From assembly GCF_015024225.1 (NCBI RefSeq), contig NZ_JACJGM010000017.1, positions 36,666 through 100,665 on the forward strand: DNA of 64,000 nucleotides, written 5' to 3'. Under the pieces are notes generated by a model. It was not told where the DNA came from. It did not search any database and saw nothing but the letters and a program-made list of their open reading frames with translations. Shown in pieces: positions 7,853 to 16,860 of the stretch (its first letter is position 1; the number at the start of each line of letters is the position of its first letter). The DNA comes from Nocardioides lijunqiniae (GTDB lineage Bacteria > Actinomycetota > Actinomycetes > Propionibacteriales > Nocardioidaceae). Made by a program: the position numbers and the translations under genes.

Positions 7853-8024
7853 GGTCTCGACGGGCGCTCGTCGCTGGCGCTCCTCGCTGCTCGACCACCG
7901 GTGGAGTGCGGCGGCGTGGTTTCGAGGCTCGCTTCGCTCGCACCTCAACCACCGAGGTCGGCGCTCGGCTTGCGGGGGTCTCGACGGACGCTCGTCGCTG
8001 GCGCTCCTCGCTGCTCGACCACCG
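7853..8024 (-). repeat. REP-like units in inverted orientation
   Basis: Half A occurs inverted at about 7853-7897 and 7977-8024 (GGTCTCGACGG...GCTGCTCGACCACC), with an inverted half B at about 7919-7953 (GGTTTCGAGGCTCG...CACCTCAACCACC). These are the reverse complements of the 7011-7482 units, so the structured block at 7494-7829 is flanked by inverted copies. The last unit ends 10 bp before the pknB stop. Confidence 0.8.
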
Positions 8025-8033
8025 CGAAGGCCG

Positions 8034-9839
8034 CTAGTCGCGCTCGTCGTCGCCGTCGCCGTCGCGGCTGGGGATGGGGATGGTGGGGGTGCTGGGGATT
8101 GGGGCTGTGGGGGTGGGCGAGGTCGGGGGCAGCTCGGTGGTGGGGGCGGTGGGCGTCGGCTCGACGTAGGTGGAGACGAACAGGATCACCTCGGCGCCGG
8201 CGTCGGCGGTCTGCTCGCCCAGGGGGAACTGGTCGACGATCGTGCCGGCGGGCTCGGTGGAGGAGGCGTCGGGTCGCACGACCGGGGTGAAGCCGGCGGC
8301 GCGCACCTTCTGCTCCGCGACGTCCTGCTGGTCGCCGATGACGTCGGGGATCTGCTCCTGGCCGTCGGAGTAGAAGATCGTGACCGTGCTGCCCGCAGGC
8401 ACCTCGGTGCCGGCGGCCGGGTCGGTCTCGATGATCTCGTTCTTGTCCTCGTCGGAGTCGCGCTCCTGCGCGTTGACCTTGAGGCCGGCGGCCTCGAGCG
8501 CCTCGGCCGCGGCCTTGCGCGGCTGGCCGACCACGGCGGGCACCGGGACCAGCGGCTTGCCGTTCGAGATCACCAGGTCGATCTCGGAGCCGGGGTCGAC
8601 GAACTGGTCGAGGTTGGGGGACTGGCTGATGACGTGGTTCTCGCGCACCGTGTCGTCGGGCGCGTAGGAGACGTCGCCCTTCTCCAGCCCGGCGTCGGCG
8701 ATCTCGAGGAGCGCCTCGTCGTACGTCAGGCCCACGAGCCGCGGCACCTGGGTCTGCTCCGGCGGGCTCTCGAAGAGCTTGGGCATGAAGAACGCGCCGG
8801 CGGCGACGAGCACCAGCGCGAGGATGCCCAGCATCCACAGCAGTCCGGTGTTGCGTCGCGGCTCGTCGTCGTTGCCCACCGGCAGAGGGGGCTGTGGTGC
8901 CGCGGCAGCGACGGTGGTCGCGGGCACGGCGGCGCCGGCCACCATGGTGTGCTCGGGGGGCGGCGCGACGGTCGCCTGCACCGGCACCCCCGCGAGGTAG
9001 CGCTCGATGTCCGCGCGCATCGCCGCGGCGGACTGGTAGCGGTCCTCGAGCCGCTTGGCCAGCGACTTCATCACGATCGTGTCGATCTCGGGCGGCAGCT
9101 CGGTGTCGTGGTCGGACGGCGGCGCCGCCTGCTCGCGCACGTGCTGGTAGGCGACGGCGACCGGGCTGTCGCCCACGAACGGCGGACGGCCGGTGAGCAG
9201 CTCGTAGAGCAGGCAGCCGGTGGAGTAGACGTCCGAGCGGGAGTCGACGGTCTCGCCGCGCGCCTGCTCGGGGGAGAGGTACTGCGCGGTGCCGACGACC
9301 GCGGCGGTCTGGGTCATCGTCGACGAGGCGTCGCTGATGGCGCGCGCGATGCCGAAGTCCATCACCTTCACGTCGCCGCTGGGGGTGAGCATCACGTTGC
9401 CGGGCTTGATGTCGCGGTGGATGATGCCCGCGCGGTGGCTGTAGTCGAGCGCCGACAGGACGCCGCTGGTGATCTCGAGGGCGCGCTCGGGCAGGATCTT
9501 GCGGCCCTCGCGCAGGATGTCGCGCAGCGTGCGGCCGGCCACGAACTCCATGACGATGTAGGGCTGGGCGACCCCGGAGCCGTCGCCGGCCGGCTCCTCG
9601 CCGGTGTCGTAGACCGCCACGATGGAGGGGTGGTTGAGCGACGCCGACGACTGCGCCTCACGGCGGAAGCGGGCCTGGAACGTCGCGTCGCTCGCCAGGT
9701 CGGTGCGCAGGCGCTTGACCGCGACGACGCGGCCCAGGCGCCCGTCGGTGCCCTTGCGGACCTCAGCCATGCCGCCGCGACCGAGGAGCTCGCCGAGCTC
9801 GTAGCGGTCGCCGACGACGGTCGGCTGTGAGTTGCTCAT
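8034..9839 (-). CDS. pknB: Serine/threonine protein kinase PknB with three PASTA domains
   Basis: Transmembrane Ser/Thr kinase that couples muropeptide sensing to cell-wall synthesis and division. The 601-aa protein has a kinase domain at about 1-275 (GRGGMAEV glycine loop, AVKRL lysine, HRDIKPGN catalytic loop, DFG, TQTAAVVGTAQYLSPEQA activation loop). A membrane helix lies at about 333-353, followed by three extracytoplasmic PASTA repeats (about 364-430, 433-498, 499-565) and a Pro/Thr-rich tail with an acidic end. Mycobacterial PknB has four PASTA units, so this one is a repeat short. ATG at 9839 overlaps the pknA stop (ATGA). It is the last gene of the fhaA-to-pknB operon. Confidence 0.95.
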   Translation of the reverse strand: MSNSQPTVVGDRYELGELLGRGGMAEVRKGTDGRLGRVVAVKRLRTDLASDATFQARFRREAQSSASLNHPSIVAVYDTGEEPAGDGSGVAQPYIVMEFVAGRTLRDILREGRKILPERALEITSGVLSALDYSHRAGIIHRDIKPGNVMLTPSGDVKVMDFGIARAISDASSTMTQTAAVVGTAQYLSPEQARGETVDSRSDVYSTGCLLYELLTGRPPFVGDSPVAVAYQHVREQAAPPSDHDTELPPEIDTIVMKSLAKRLEDRYQSAAAMRADIERYLAGVPVQATVAPPPEHTMVAGAAVPATTVAAAAPQPPLPVGNDDEPRRNTGLLWMLGILALVLVAAGAFFMPKLFESPPEQTQVPRLVGLTYDEALLEIADAGLEKGDVSYAPDDTVRENHVISQSPNLDQFVDPGSEIDLVISNGKPLVPVPAVVGQPRKAAAEALEAAGLKVNAQERDSDEDKNEIIETDPAAGTEVPAGSTVTIFYSDGQEQIPDVIGDQQDVAEQKVRAAGFTPVVRPDASSTEPAGTIVDQFPLGEQTADAGAEVILFVSTYVEPTPTAPTTELPPTSPTPTAPIPSTPTIPIPSRDGDGDDERD

Positions 9840-11275
9840 GGAGTGGGCTCTCCCTCGGAGTTCGTCGCCCGCTGCTGGGGTGACTGCGCGGCGTCGGACG
9901 GCGTCGAGTCGACCGGCTCGCTGGGCGGGGTGTCGGTGGGCTCGTCGCTGGGGACGTCGGTGGGCGTCTCCGGCGGGGTCTCGCTCGGGGTCTCCTCCGG
10001 CGTCTCCTCAGGAGTCTCGGAGGGCGTGTCCTCGGGAGTCTCGGAGGGCGTGTCCGGCGGCGGCTCGGGCTCCTCCGACTGGCTCGGCTCGGGCTCCTCC
10101 TGCGTGGGGGTGTCCTCGGCCGTCGGCTCCGACGTCGGCGCCTGCGACGGCGGGGTGTCGTCCTCGGGCTCGTCGTCGCCGCCGGTGACCAGCAGCAGCA
10201 CCACGGCGGCGGCCGCGACCAGGAGCAGCACCAGCAGCACGATGCCCCACGGGCCGCGACGGCGCTCGTCGTCGGCGACGGGCGGCGGTGGCGGCGCCAC
10301 GGCCGTGGCCGCCGTCGGGATCGGCGCGGCCGCCACCGGCGCGAGGACCTGGGTGCTCTGGGTGTCGCCGGGGGGCGCGACCGGTGGCGCGATGACCTGG
10401 GTGGCGGGGTCGCGCAGAGCGGACGCGAACGCCGCGGCGTCGGCGTAGCGCTCCGCAGGGTCCTTGGTGAGCGCACGCCGTACGACGGCGGCGAGGTCGG
10501 CCGGCACGTCGTCGGGCAGGTCGGGGACCGGCTGCTGCAGGTGGGCGAGCGCGGTTGCGATCGGCGACTCGGCCTCGAACGGACGCCGGCCCGCGAGGCA
10601 CTCGAAGGCGACGACGCCGAGCGAGTAGACGTCGGACGCCGGCGTCGCCGGGTTGCCGCGAGCCTGCTCGGGGGAGAGGTACTGGGGGGTGCCCATGACC
10701 TGCCCGGTCTGCGTGATGCCGACGCCGTCGGCGGCCCGCGCGATCCCGAAGTCGGTGATCTTGATGCGCCGGTCGGGCGTCACGAGCAGGTTGGCGGGCT
10801 TGATGTCGCGGTGCACGATGCCGGCGGCGTGGGCGACGGCGACCGCGTCGGCCGCCTGCGCGAGCAGGTCGCGGGCGACCTCGGGGTCCAGCGGACGGCC
10901 GCCGCGCAGCAGGTCCGACAGCGGCTTGCCGTCGACGAGCTCCATGACGAGGTAGGGCCGCGGCGAGCCCGAGCCGTCGGCGGCACCCGGGGCGAGCGCC
11001 TCGCCGAAGTCGTAGACGCCGGCGACGCCCGGGTGGTGCAGGGCCGCGGCGTGCTGGGCCTCGGTCTCGAAGCGGGAGCGGAACGTCTCGTCGTCGGCGT
11101 ACTCGTGCTTGAGCAGCTTGACCGCGACCTCGCGGCTCAGCGTGGTGTCGGTGGCGCGCCAGACCTCGCCCATCCCGCCGGTGGCGATGCGGGAGTCGAG
11201 GCGGTAGCGGCGCGCGTCGTCGGCGAAGCGCTCGGACGGCTCGCCCGCGGCCGGCGTCTGCGTGGTGTCAGTCAT
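9836..11275 (-). CDS. pknA: Serine/threonine protein kinase PknA
   Basis: Second kinase of the division and cell-shape operon, 479 aa. The kinase domain spans about 22-285 with ATGGMGEV, the VAVKLL lysine, HRDIKPANLL, DFG and a GTPQYLSPEQA activation segment. A membrane helix lies at about 342-365. The outer part (about 366-479) carries no PASTA fold; it is low-complexity Thr/Ser/Glu/Pro with repeated TPSETPE-type units and ends NSEGEPTP. In other Actinobacteria PknA phosphorylates FtsZ, Wag31 and PknB. Its start lies 8 nt inside the pbpA end and its stop overlaps pknB. Confidence 0.94.
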   Translation of the reverse strand: MTDTTQTPAAGEPSERFADDARRYRLDSRIATGGMGEVWRATDTTLSREVAVKLLKHEYADDETFRSRFETEAQHAAALHHPGVAGVYDFGEALAPGAADGSGSPRPYLVMELVDGKPLSDLLRGGRPLDPEVARDLLAQAADAVAVAHAAGIVHRDIKPANLLVTPDRRIKITDFGIARAADGVGITQTGQVMGTPQYLSPEQARGNPATPASDVYSLGVVAFECLAGRRPFEAESPIATALAHLQQPVPDLPDDVPADLAAVVRRALTKDPAERYADAAAFASALRDPATQVIAPPVAPPGDTQSTQVLAPVAAAPIPTAATAVAPPPPPVADDERRRGPWGIVLLVLLLVAAAAVVLLLVTGGDDEPEDDTPPSQAPTSEPTAEDTPTQEEPEPSQSEEPEPPPDTPSETPEDTPSETPEETPEETPSETPPETPTDVPSDEPTDTPPSEPVDSTPSDAAQSPQQRATNSEGEPTP

Positions 11276-12737
11276 CGAGGATCGCCTCCATCACGGCCTT
11301 CGCGATCGGCCCGCCGAGCTGGCCGCCCGCGATCTCGCCGCGCGGGATGTCGGCCGACTCGATCATCACCGCGACCGCGACCTCGGGGTCCTCGGCGGGG
11401 GCGAACGAGACGAACCAGGCGTACGGCGGCACGTCGTCCTGGCCGCTCTGGGCGGTGCCGGTCTTGCCGGCGACGCTCACGCCGGGGATGGCCGCGGGCG
11501 AGGCCGTGCCGTTGTCGACGGTGGAGACCAGGAGCTGGGTCAGGTCGGCGGCCGTGGAGGAGGAGACGGCCTGCGAGAGGTCGCTGTCCTCGGTCTTCTC
11601 CAGCGTGGACAGGTCGGCGGACTGCACCTCGTCGACGATGTAGGGGCGCTTGACCACGCCGCCGTTGGCGAGCCCGGCCACGACCATCGCCATCTGCAGC
11701 GGCGTGGAGCGCACCTCGAACTGCCCGATCCCGGACTGGCCGGTCTGCGGCGGGTTCATCTCGGTGGGGAAGTTCGACTCGGCCTGGGGACGCAGGTCCT
11801 CGAGGTAGGTGGTGTTGAACCCGAACGCCTCGGCCTGCTTGATCATCGCCTCCGCGCCGACCTCGACGGCGAGCGCCGCGAAGGTGGTGTTGCAGGAGTT
11901 CTCCATGGCCTGCTCGAAGGGGATCTTGTCGGTGCCGCAGTCGCGGCCCTCGTTGTCGATGAGGCCGCTCTCGCCCGAGGTCTGGGGCAGCTGGTAGGTG
12001 TCGCCGCCCGGGACCATGCTGTCCGCGGTGTAGGCGCCGCTCTCGATCGCGGCCGCCGCGGTGACGAGCTTGAACGTCGAGCCCGGCGGCAGCGTGGTCT
12101 GGATGCCGCGGTTGAGCAGCGGCTCGGAGTCGTCGGCCAGCAGCTTGTCGTAGGTGTCGCTGACCTGGTCGAGGTCGTGGGAGGCCAGCTTGTTGGGGTC
12201 GTAGCTCGGGAGCGAGACCATCGCCAGGATCTTGCCGGTGCTCGGGTCGAGCGCCACGACCGAGCCCTCGACGTCGCCAGGCAGCGCGTCGAGGCCCTCG
12301 AAGGCGGCGTCCTGCGCCTCCGGGTCGATGGTGAGCTGGACGCTGCCGCCCTTGTTGGGGTCGTTGGTGACCAGGTCGACGAGCTTGGTGACGAACAGCC
12401 GTGGGTCCTCGCCGGAGAGGACCTGGTTCTGGGAGCGCTCGACGCCGGTCTGGCTGAAGTAGGAGAAGTAGCCGGTGATCGGCGCGTAGCGGAACGGCTC
12501 GGCGTAGGTCCGCTGGAACTCGAACCGGTCGTCGCTCGGCACGCTCTCGGCCACCGGGTCGCGCCCGACCAGGATGGCGCCGCGCTCGCGGGAGTAGGAC
12601 TCCTCGATCACGCGGCGGTTGCGGGCGTCGTTGTTGAGGTCGTCGGCCTTCCAGAACTGCAGGTACGTCGCGTTGAGCATCAGCGCCACGAACAGGAAGA
12701 GGCAGAAGAGCGAGATCGTGCGGATCGGCTTGTTCAC
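11268..12737 (-). CDS. pbpA: Penicillin-binding protein A (class B transpeptidase)
   Basis: Class B PBP that cross-links peptidoglycan in partnership with the SEDS protein RodA. The 489-aa protein has an N-terminal membrane anchor (ISLFCLFLFVALMLN, about 7-21), a dimerisation/linker region and a transpeptidase domain with the three penicillin-binding motifs: SxxK (STFK), SxN (SCN) and KTG (GKTGTAQ). GTG at 12737 overlaps the rodA stop (GTGA), and NKPIRTISLF is the conserved start of actinobacterial PbpA; longer frames upstream run into rodA. PbpA is a known PknB substrate in mycobacteria, which matches the operon. Confidence 0.95.
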   Translation of the reverse strand: MNKPIRTISLFCLFLFVALMLNATYLQFWKADDLNNDARNRRVIEESYSRERGAILVGRDPVAESVPSDDRFEFQRTYAEPFRYAPITGYFSYFSQTGVERSQNQVLSGEDPRLFVTKLVDLVTNDPNKGGSVQLTIDPEAQDAAFEGLDALPGDVEGSVVALDPSTGKILAMVSLPSYDPNKLASHDLDQVSDTYDKLLADDSEPLLNRGIQTTLPPGSTFKLVTAAAAIESGAYTADSMVPGGDTYQLPQTSGESGLIDNEGRDCGTDKIPFEQAMENSCNTTFAALAVEVGAEAMIKQAEAFGFNTTYLEDLRPQAESNFPTEMNPPQTGQSGIGQFEVRSTPLQMAMVVAGLANGGVVKRPYIVDEVQSADLSTLEKTEDSDLSQAVSSSTAADLTQLLVSTVDNGTASPAAIPGVSVAGKTGTAQSGQDDVPPYAWFVSFAPAEDPEVAVAVMIESADIPRGEIAGGQLGGPIAKAVMEAILDD

Positions 12738-14122
12738 AGCTTGATCACCTGCGTCGACTGCTCGTCCGGCGCCTCGCTGGGCCCGGAGAGGTCCGGGACG
12801 GGGCGACGGGCCTGGTCGGAGATGCGCAGCAGCAGCGCGATGATCACCCAGTTGGCCACCAGCGAGGAGCCGCCGTAGGACAGGAACGGCGTGGTGAGGC
12901 CGGTCAGGGGGATCAGCCGGGTGACGCCGCCAACGACCACGAAGACCTGCAGCGTGACGACGCCGGCCAGGCCGACCGCCACCAGCTTGCCGAAGCCGTC
13001 GCGCGAGATGAGGGCGGCGCGCAGCGCGCGCTCGACGATGAGGCCGTAGAGGACCAGCACGGCGATGACGCCGGTCAGGCCCAGCTCCTCGCCGATCGCG
13101 CCCATGATGAAGTCGGCCTCGGCGTAGGTGATCCGGGTCGGGTCGCCCTCGCCGAAGCCGCGTCCGATCAGGCCGCCCCAGCCCATGCCGAACATGGTCT
13201 CGACGATCTGGTCGCTGTAGGGCGGGCGGGGGGCGTTGTAGTAGTCGAAGGGGTGCAGCCAGATGTCGACGCGGTCCTGGACGTGGCTGAACAGCCGCCA
13301 GGCGACGAACGCCCCGGACAGGAACAGCCCGGAGCCGACGACCAGCCAGCCGGGCCGCTCGGTGGCGACGTAGAGCATCACCAGGAAGAGGCCGAAGAAG
13401 AGCAGGCTGGAGCCGAGGTCGCGCTGGAAGACCAGGATGCCGAGGCTGACCAGCCACATCGCGAGGATCGGCCCGAGGTCGCGGCCGCGGGGCAGGTCGA
13501 TGAAGAGCACCCGCCGGCCGGCGAGCGCGAGCGCGTCGCGGTGCAGGACGAGGTAGCCGGCGAAGGCCACGACCAGCAGCACCTTGGCGACCTCGCCGGG
13601 CTGGAAGCTGAACGGTCCGACGCCGATCCAGATCTTGGCGCCGTTGATGGTCTTGCCGACGCCGGGGACCATCGGCAGCAGCAGCAGCACGATCGCCAGC
13701 AGGCCGAAGGTGTAGGTGAACCGGGTCAGGACGCGGTGGTCGCGCAGCACGACGAGCGCGCCGACGAACAGCACGACGCCCAGCGTCATCCAGGTGAGCT
13801 GCTGGCGCGCGAAGGTGGTGTCCTCGGCGAGGTCGAGGCGGTGGATGACGGCCAGGCCGAGCCCGTTGAGGGCGGCCACGACGGGGAGCAGCACCGGGTC
13901 GGCGTACGGCGCGACCAGGCGGACCGCGACGTGGGCGCCGACGAGCAGCGCGGCCAGCCAGCCGCCGTAGCCCAGGATGTCGACCGGCACGTGGCCCTCG
14001 ACGCCGATGCCGACCGCGGCGTAGGCGCCGATGCCGACCGCGAGGGCGAGGATCAGCAGGAAGAGCTCGGCACCGCGTCGCCGGCGGTGCACGAACCCCA
14101 TCAGGGCCGAGGACTGGGACAT
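12734..14122 (-). CDS. rodA: FtsW/RodA/SpoVE family peptidoglycan glycosyltransferase
   Basis: SEDS-family lipid II polymerase of 462 aa with about ten membrane helices. Typical sequence blocks are FQPGEVAKVLLV, LPRGRDLGP, FQRDLGSSLLFFG, RVDIWLHPFDY, an EADFIMGAIGEELGL segment and a terminal TTPFLSYGGSSLVANW block that contains the conserved Ser-Tyr-Gly-Gly. It is predicted to polymerise glycan strands for PbpA, whose gene overlaps it by 4 nt. ATG at 14122 lies 4 nt after the pstP stop. Confidence 0.95.
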   Translation of the reverse strand: MSQSSALMGFVHRRRRGAELFLLILALAVGIGAYAAVGIGVEGHVPVDILGYGGWLAALLVGAHVAVRLVAPYADPVLLPVVAALNGLGLAVIHRLDLAEDTTFARQQLTWMTLGVVLFVGALVVLRDHRVLTRFTYTFGLLAIVLLLLPMVPGVGKTINGAKIWIGVGPFSFQPGEVAKVLLVVAFAGYLVLHRDALALAGRRVLFIDLPRGRDLGPILAMWLVSLGILVFQRDLGSSLLFFGLFLVMLYVATERPGWLVVGSGLFLSGAFVAWRLFSHVQDRVDIWLHPFDYYNAPRPPYSDQIVETMFGMGWGGLIGRGFGEGDPTRITYAEADFIMGAIGEELGLTGVIAVLVLYGLIVERALRAALISRDGFGKLVAVGLAGVVTLQVFVVVGGVTRLIPLTGLTTPFLSYGGSSLVANWVIIALLLRISDQARRPVPDLSGPSEAPDEQSTQVIKL

Positions 14123-14126
14123 GGGC

Positions 14127-15512
14127 TCAGCCCGCCCCTTCGGCGCTGTCCGTCGTGGCGGCGCCGCTCGTGGGGATCTCGGTGGGGAGCTCGCTGGGCT
14201 CGTCGCTGGGCTCGTCGCTGGGAGTCTCGGCGGTGTCGTCGGCGGGGGACATCTCGGCGGACAGGTTCTGGACCGTCTCGCGGGCGGCGTCGAGGTCGCT
14301 GACCTCGATGCCCTGCCGCACGCGGCCGGCGTCGTAGTCGCTGAGGCGGTCGAGCTCGACGTCGCTGGTCTGGTAGAGGTCGCTGAGGTCCATGCCGGGC
14401 AGGTCGGTGTTGATGCCGCGGAAGATGACGACGTTTCCGTCGCTCTCGCCGACGAAGTACTGGCGCTGGGTCCAGGAGTACGCCGCCGCGGCGCCCGCCC
14501 AGACCACGCCGGCGATCACCGCCAGCACCAGCAGGCGGGTGACCCACTGGTAGCGCGACGGCGGGATCGGGGCGTAGCGCGCGGCCTCGGGGTCGACCGG
14601 TGCGGAGGTCGCGCCGGGCCCGCCGACGATCTCGTCCTCGATCGGGTCGAGCTCGCCGGTGTCGCCGGAGCGGTGTCCGCGGAAGAGGCTGCCCTTGGCG
14701 CGCGGTGCGCGGCGGCGCAGCTCGGCGGCGGCGCCGACCAGCAGCGGCTCGAGGGCGTCGTACGACGGGTCGCCGGCCGCGGCCTCCTCGGTCACGACGT
14801 CGGCGACCAGGCAGGTGACGTTGTCGGAGCTGCCGGCCTCCAGGCTGGCGCGCACGAGCTCCACCGCGGCGAAGTCGGGCGTGCCCATCGACAGGATGTC
14901 GGCGAGGCGGCCGTCGTCGAGGACGCCGCAGGCGCCGTCGCTGCAGAGGAACAGCCGGTCGCCGGGCACCAGCTCGATCATGAAGAGGTCGGGGTCGGCC
15001 TCCTGCATGCCGTCGAGCGCCTTGAGGATCAGGTTGCGGTGCGGGTGGACCCGCGACTCGGCCTCGGTGATGCGGCCCTCGTCGATGAGGGACTGCACGA
15101 AGGTGTGGTCCTTGGTGAGCTGGGACAGCTCCTTGTCGCGGAACAGGTAGGCGCGGCTGTCGCCGACGTGGCCCATGCCGACGCGGTCGCCGTCGAAGAG
15201 CGCGACGGTGGCGGTGGTGCTGGTGCCGTTGAGCGCCGGGTCGGCGTCGACGAGCTGGCCGATGCGCAGGTGCGCCTCGTGCAGCGTGTCGGCCACCCGG
15301 TCCAGCAGGTCGGCGCCGGTGTCGTCGGCGGGCGGCACGTCGAGCTCGCGCAGCGTCTGGATCGCGGTCGCCGAGGCGATGTCGCCGCGGGCCGCGCCGC
15401 CGACGCCGTCGCAGACCGCGAGGAGCCAGGCGCCGGCGTAGCCGGAGTCCTGGTTGTCCTTGCGCACGCGGCCGACGTCGGAGATGGCCGAGTAGTGCAG
15501 GCGCAGGCTCAT
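14127..15512 (-). CDS. pstP: PP2C-type serine/threonine phosphatase PstP
   Basis: Metal-dependent phosphatase that reverses PknA and PknB phosphorylation. The 461-aa protein has a PP2C domain at about 1-235 with RKDNQDSGYAG (metal-binding Asp), CDGVGGAARGD, GHVGDSRAYLF, a LCSDGACGVLDD block and the SSDNVTCLVADV end. A membrane helix follows at about 324-347, then an outer domain ending in a low-complexity TPSDEPSDEPSELPTE tail. Cognate dephosphorylation is established for mycobacterial PstP. It lies 7 nt after fhaB. Confidence 0.94.
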   Translation of the reverse strand: MSLRLHYSAISDVGRVRKDNQDSGYAGAWLLAVCDGVGGAARGDIASATAIQTLRELDVPPADDTGADLLDRVADTLHEAHLRIGQLVDADPALNGTSTTATVALFDGDRVGMGHVGDSRAYLFRDKELSQLTKDHTFVQSLIDEGRITEAESRVHPHRNLILKALDGMQEADPDLFMIELVPGDRLFLCSDGACGVLDDGRLADILSMGTPDFAAVELVRASLEAGSSDNVTCLVADVVTEEAAAGDPSYDALEPLLVGAAAELRRRAPRAKGSLFRGHRSGDTGELDPIEDEIVGGPGATSAPVDPEAARYAPIPPSRYQWVTRLLVLAVIAGVVWAGAAAAYSWTQRQYFVGESDGNVVIFRGINTDLPGMDLSDLYQTSDVELDRLSDYDAGRVRQGIEVSDLDAARETVQNLSAEMSPADDTAETPSDEPSDEPSELPTEIPTSGAATTDSAEGAG

Positions 15513-15519
15513 GAGCAGC

Positions 15520-15996
15520 TCACTTGCGCAGCTCCAGGATCGTCTTGCCGATCCGGACCTGGGTGCCGAGCGTGATCGTGGTGGGCTGCGTGATGCGCAC
15601 GGTGCCGATGTAGGTGCCGTTGGTGGAGCCGAGGTCCTCGACGAACCACTGGTCGCCCGAGGCGGCGATCCGGGCGTGTCGCGTCGAGACGTAGTCGTCC
15701 TCGAGCCGGATCGCGGCGTCGGGCCCGCGTCCGATCAGGATGGGGGCGTGGTCGAGCGAGGCGGTGGCGCCGTCGTTGGTGCCGGAGGTGACCACGACCT
15801 GGGTGGGCGAGCCCCGGCGCTTGGGCGGCTTCTTCTGCTTCGCGGGCTTGCCCCCGCCACCGCCGGCGGCGCGCGCGGCCTCGGGCACCCGGGCGCCGAA
15901 CATGTCGGAGCGGATCACCGAGATCGCCGACAGCACGAAGATCCACAGGATCGCGAGGTAGGCGATCCGGATGAGGAAGAGCGTGAGCTCAGACAT
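15520..15996 (-). CDS. fhaB: FHA domain protein FhaB (FipA-type)
   Basis: 158-aa membrane-anchored forkhead-associated protein. An N-terminal helix (about 4-28, LFLIRIAYLAILWIFVLSAI) is followed by a Lys/Pro-rich linker with GGGGKPAKQKK and a C-terminal FHA domain (about 70-155) with LIGRGPDAAIRL, the phosphothreonine-binding TRHARI, and LGSTNGTYIG. FHA domains bind phosphothreonine on PknA/PknB substrates. The start overlaps the fhaA end by 8 nt. Confidence 0.92.
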   Translation of the reverse strand: MSELTLFLIRIAYLAILWIFVLSAISVIRSDMFGARVPEAARAAGGGGGKPAKQKKPPKRRGSPTQVVVTSGTNDGATASLDHAPILIGRGPDAAIRLEDDYVSTRHARIAASGDQWFVEDLGSTNGTYIGTVRITQPTTITLGTQVRIGKTILELRK

Positions 15997-16702
15997 CGGC
16001 GTCCTCCCGGACCACGCGCACGGTCATGGTGGTGTTGCCGATCTTGACCCGCGAGCCGTCGTGGAGCACGGCGTGCTTGACCTTGCGGCCCTCGACGAGC
16101 ATCCCGTTGGTCGAGCCGAGGTCGTGGACCTCGATCTCCACGTCGTCGCCGATGCCCGAGACGGTGAACTCCACGTGGCGACGGCTGACGCCGGGGTCGC
16201 TGATGCGGACGTCGGCCTCGGTGCCACGCCCGATGACCAGCCCCGGGGGCTGCAGCGGGTGCTTCGTGCCGTTGACGTCGAGCACGGCGCGGGCCCGCGT
16301 CACCTGCGTGTGCGAGGCGTTGCCGGTGACCGAGGCCTGGGCGGAGCTGCGGATCCGGAAGCGGCCGGTGGTGAGGTCGTCGGCGGGCTCGAAGTCGAGC
16401 TGGACCGGGCCGGTGAACACGTAGCCCTGCGCGTCAGCGTGCTCGCGCAGCTGCCCGATGAGCTCCTTGGCCATCGCGCCCTCGTACGTCGAGAGCCGGT
16501 CCAGGTCGGTCTGGGAGAGCTCGACGTGGAAGTCGTTGGGCACCAGCCGGCGGTCGCGCGAGAGGATCTGGGCGTTGTTGTCGCACTCGCGCTGGAGCGC
16601 GGCCGCGATCTCGACCGGCTGCACCGCGGAGCGGAACGCCCGGGCGAACGCGCCGGAGATCATCTGCTCGAGCCGTTGCTCGAACCTCTGCAGCCCTCCC
16701 AC
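15989..16702 (-). CDS. fhaA: FhaA, DUF3662 and FHA domain protein
   Basis: First gene of the kinase operon, 237 aa. The N-terminal part (about 1-125) is the DUF3662 fold (LQRFEQRLEQMISGAFARAF start, PNDFHVELS). The C-terminal FHA domain (about 150-235) has LVIGRGTEADVRI, SRRHVEF and LGSTNGMLVEG. Mycobacterial FhaA (about 520 aa) has a long Pro/Gly-rich linker; here it is nearly absent. FhaA binds phosphorylated MviN/MurJ-type proteins in mycobacteria. GTG at 16702 is set by a strong AAGGAGGGGG site just upstream; longer frames run into the promoter region. Confidence 0.92.
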   Translation of the reverse strand: MGGLQRFEQRLEQMISGAFARAFRSAVQPVEIAAALQRECDNNAQILSRDRRLVPNDFHVELSQTDLDRLSTYEGAMAKELIGQLREHADAQGYVFTGPVQLDFEPADDLTTGRFRIRSSAQASVTGNASHTQVTRARAVLDVNGTKHPLQPPGLVIGRGTEADVRISDPGVSRRHVEFTVSGIGDDVEIEVHDLGSTNGMLVEGRKVKHAVLHDGSRVKIGNTTMTVRVVREDADV

Positions 16703-16816
16703 GTCCCCCTCCTTCCGCAGACAGCGCCAGACATGACGAACGGACCCGTCCTCGAGACGGGGTTCGATCGATCGTATCGGGGTCGGGCCCGCGGATCGTG
16801 CACCCTCCGTCCCGGT

Positions 16817-16846
16817 TTGGGGGTCAAACCCGCCCTGGGATAACCT
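16817..16846 (+). promoter_or_regulatory. Putative promoter of tRNA-Leu
   Basis: TTGGGG (16817-16822) and GATAAC/TAACCT (16839-16846) are spaced 16-18 nt apart and end about 15 nt before the mature tRNA. This is a reasonable sigma-70-type promoter, judged by eye. Confidence 0.4.
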
Positions 16847-16860
16847 GACCCGGCTCACTT

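Noticed and set aside
16703..16858. Extension of fhaA to an upstream start at 16858
   Set aside because: The segment holds the tRNA promoter and the fhaA leader; a strong AAGGAGGGGG site marks the GTG at 16702.
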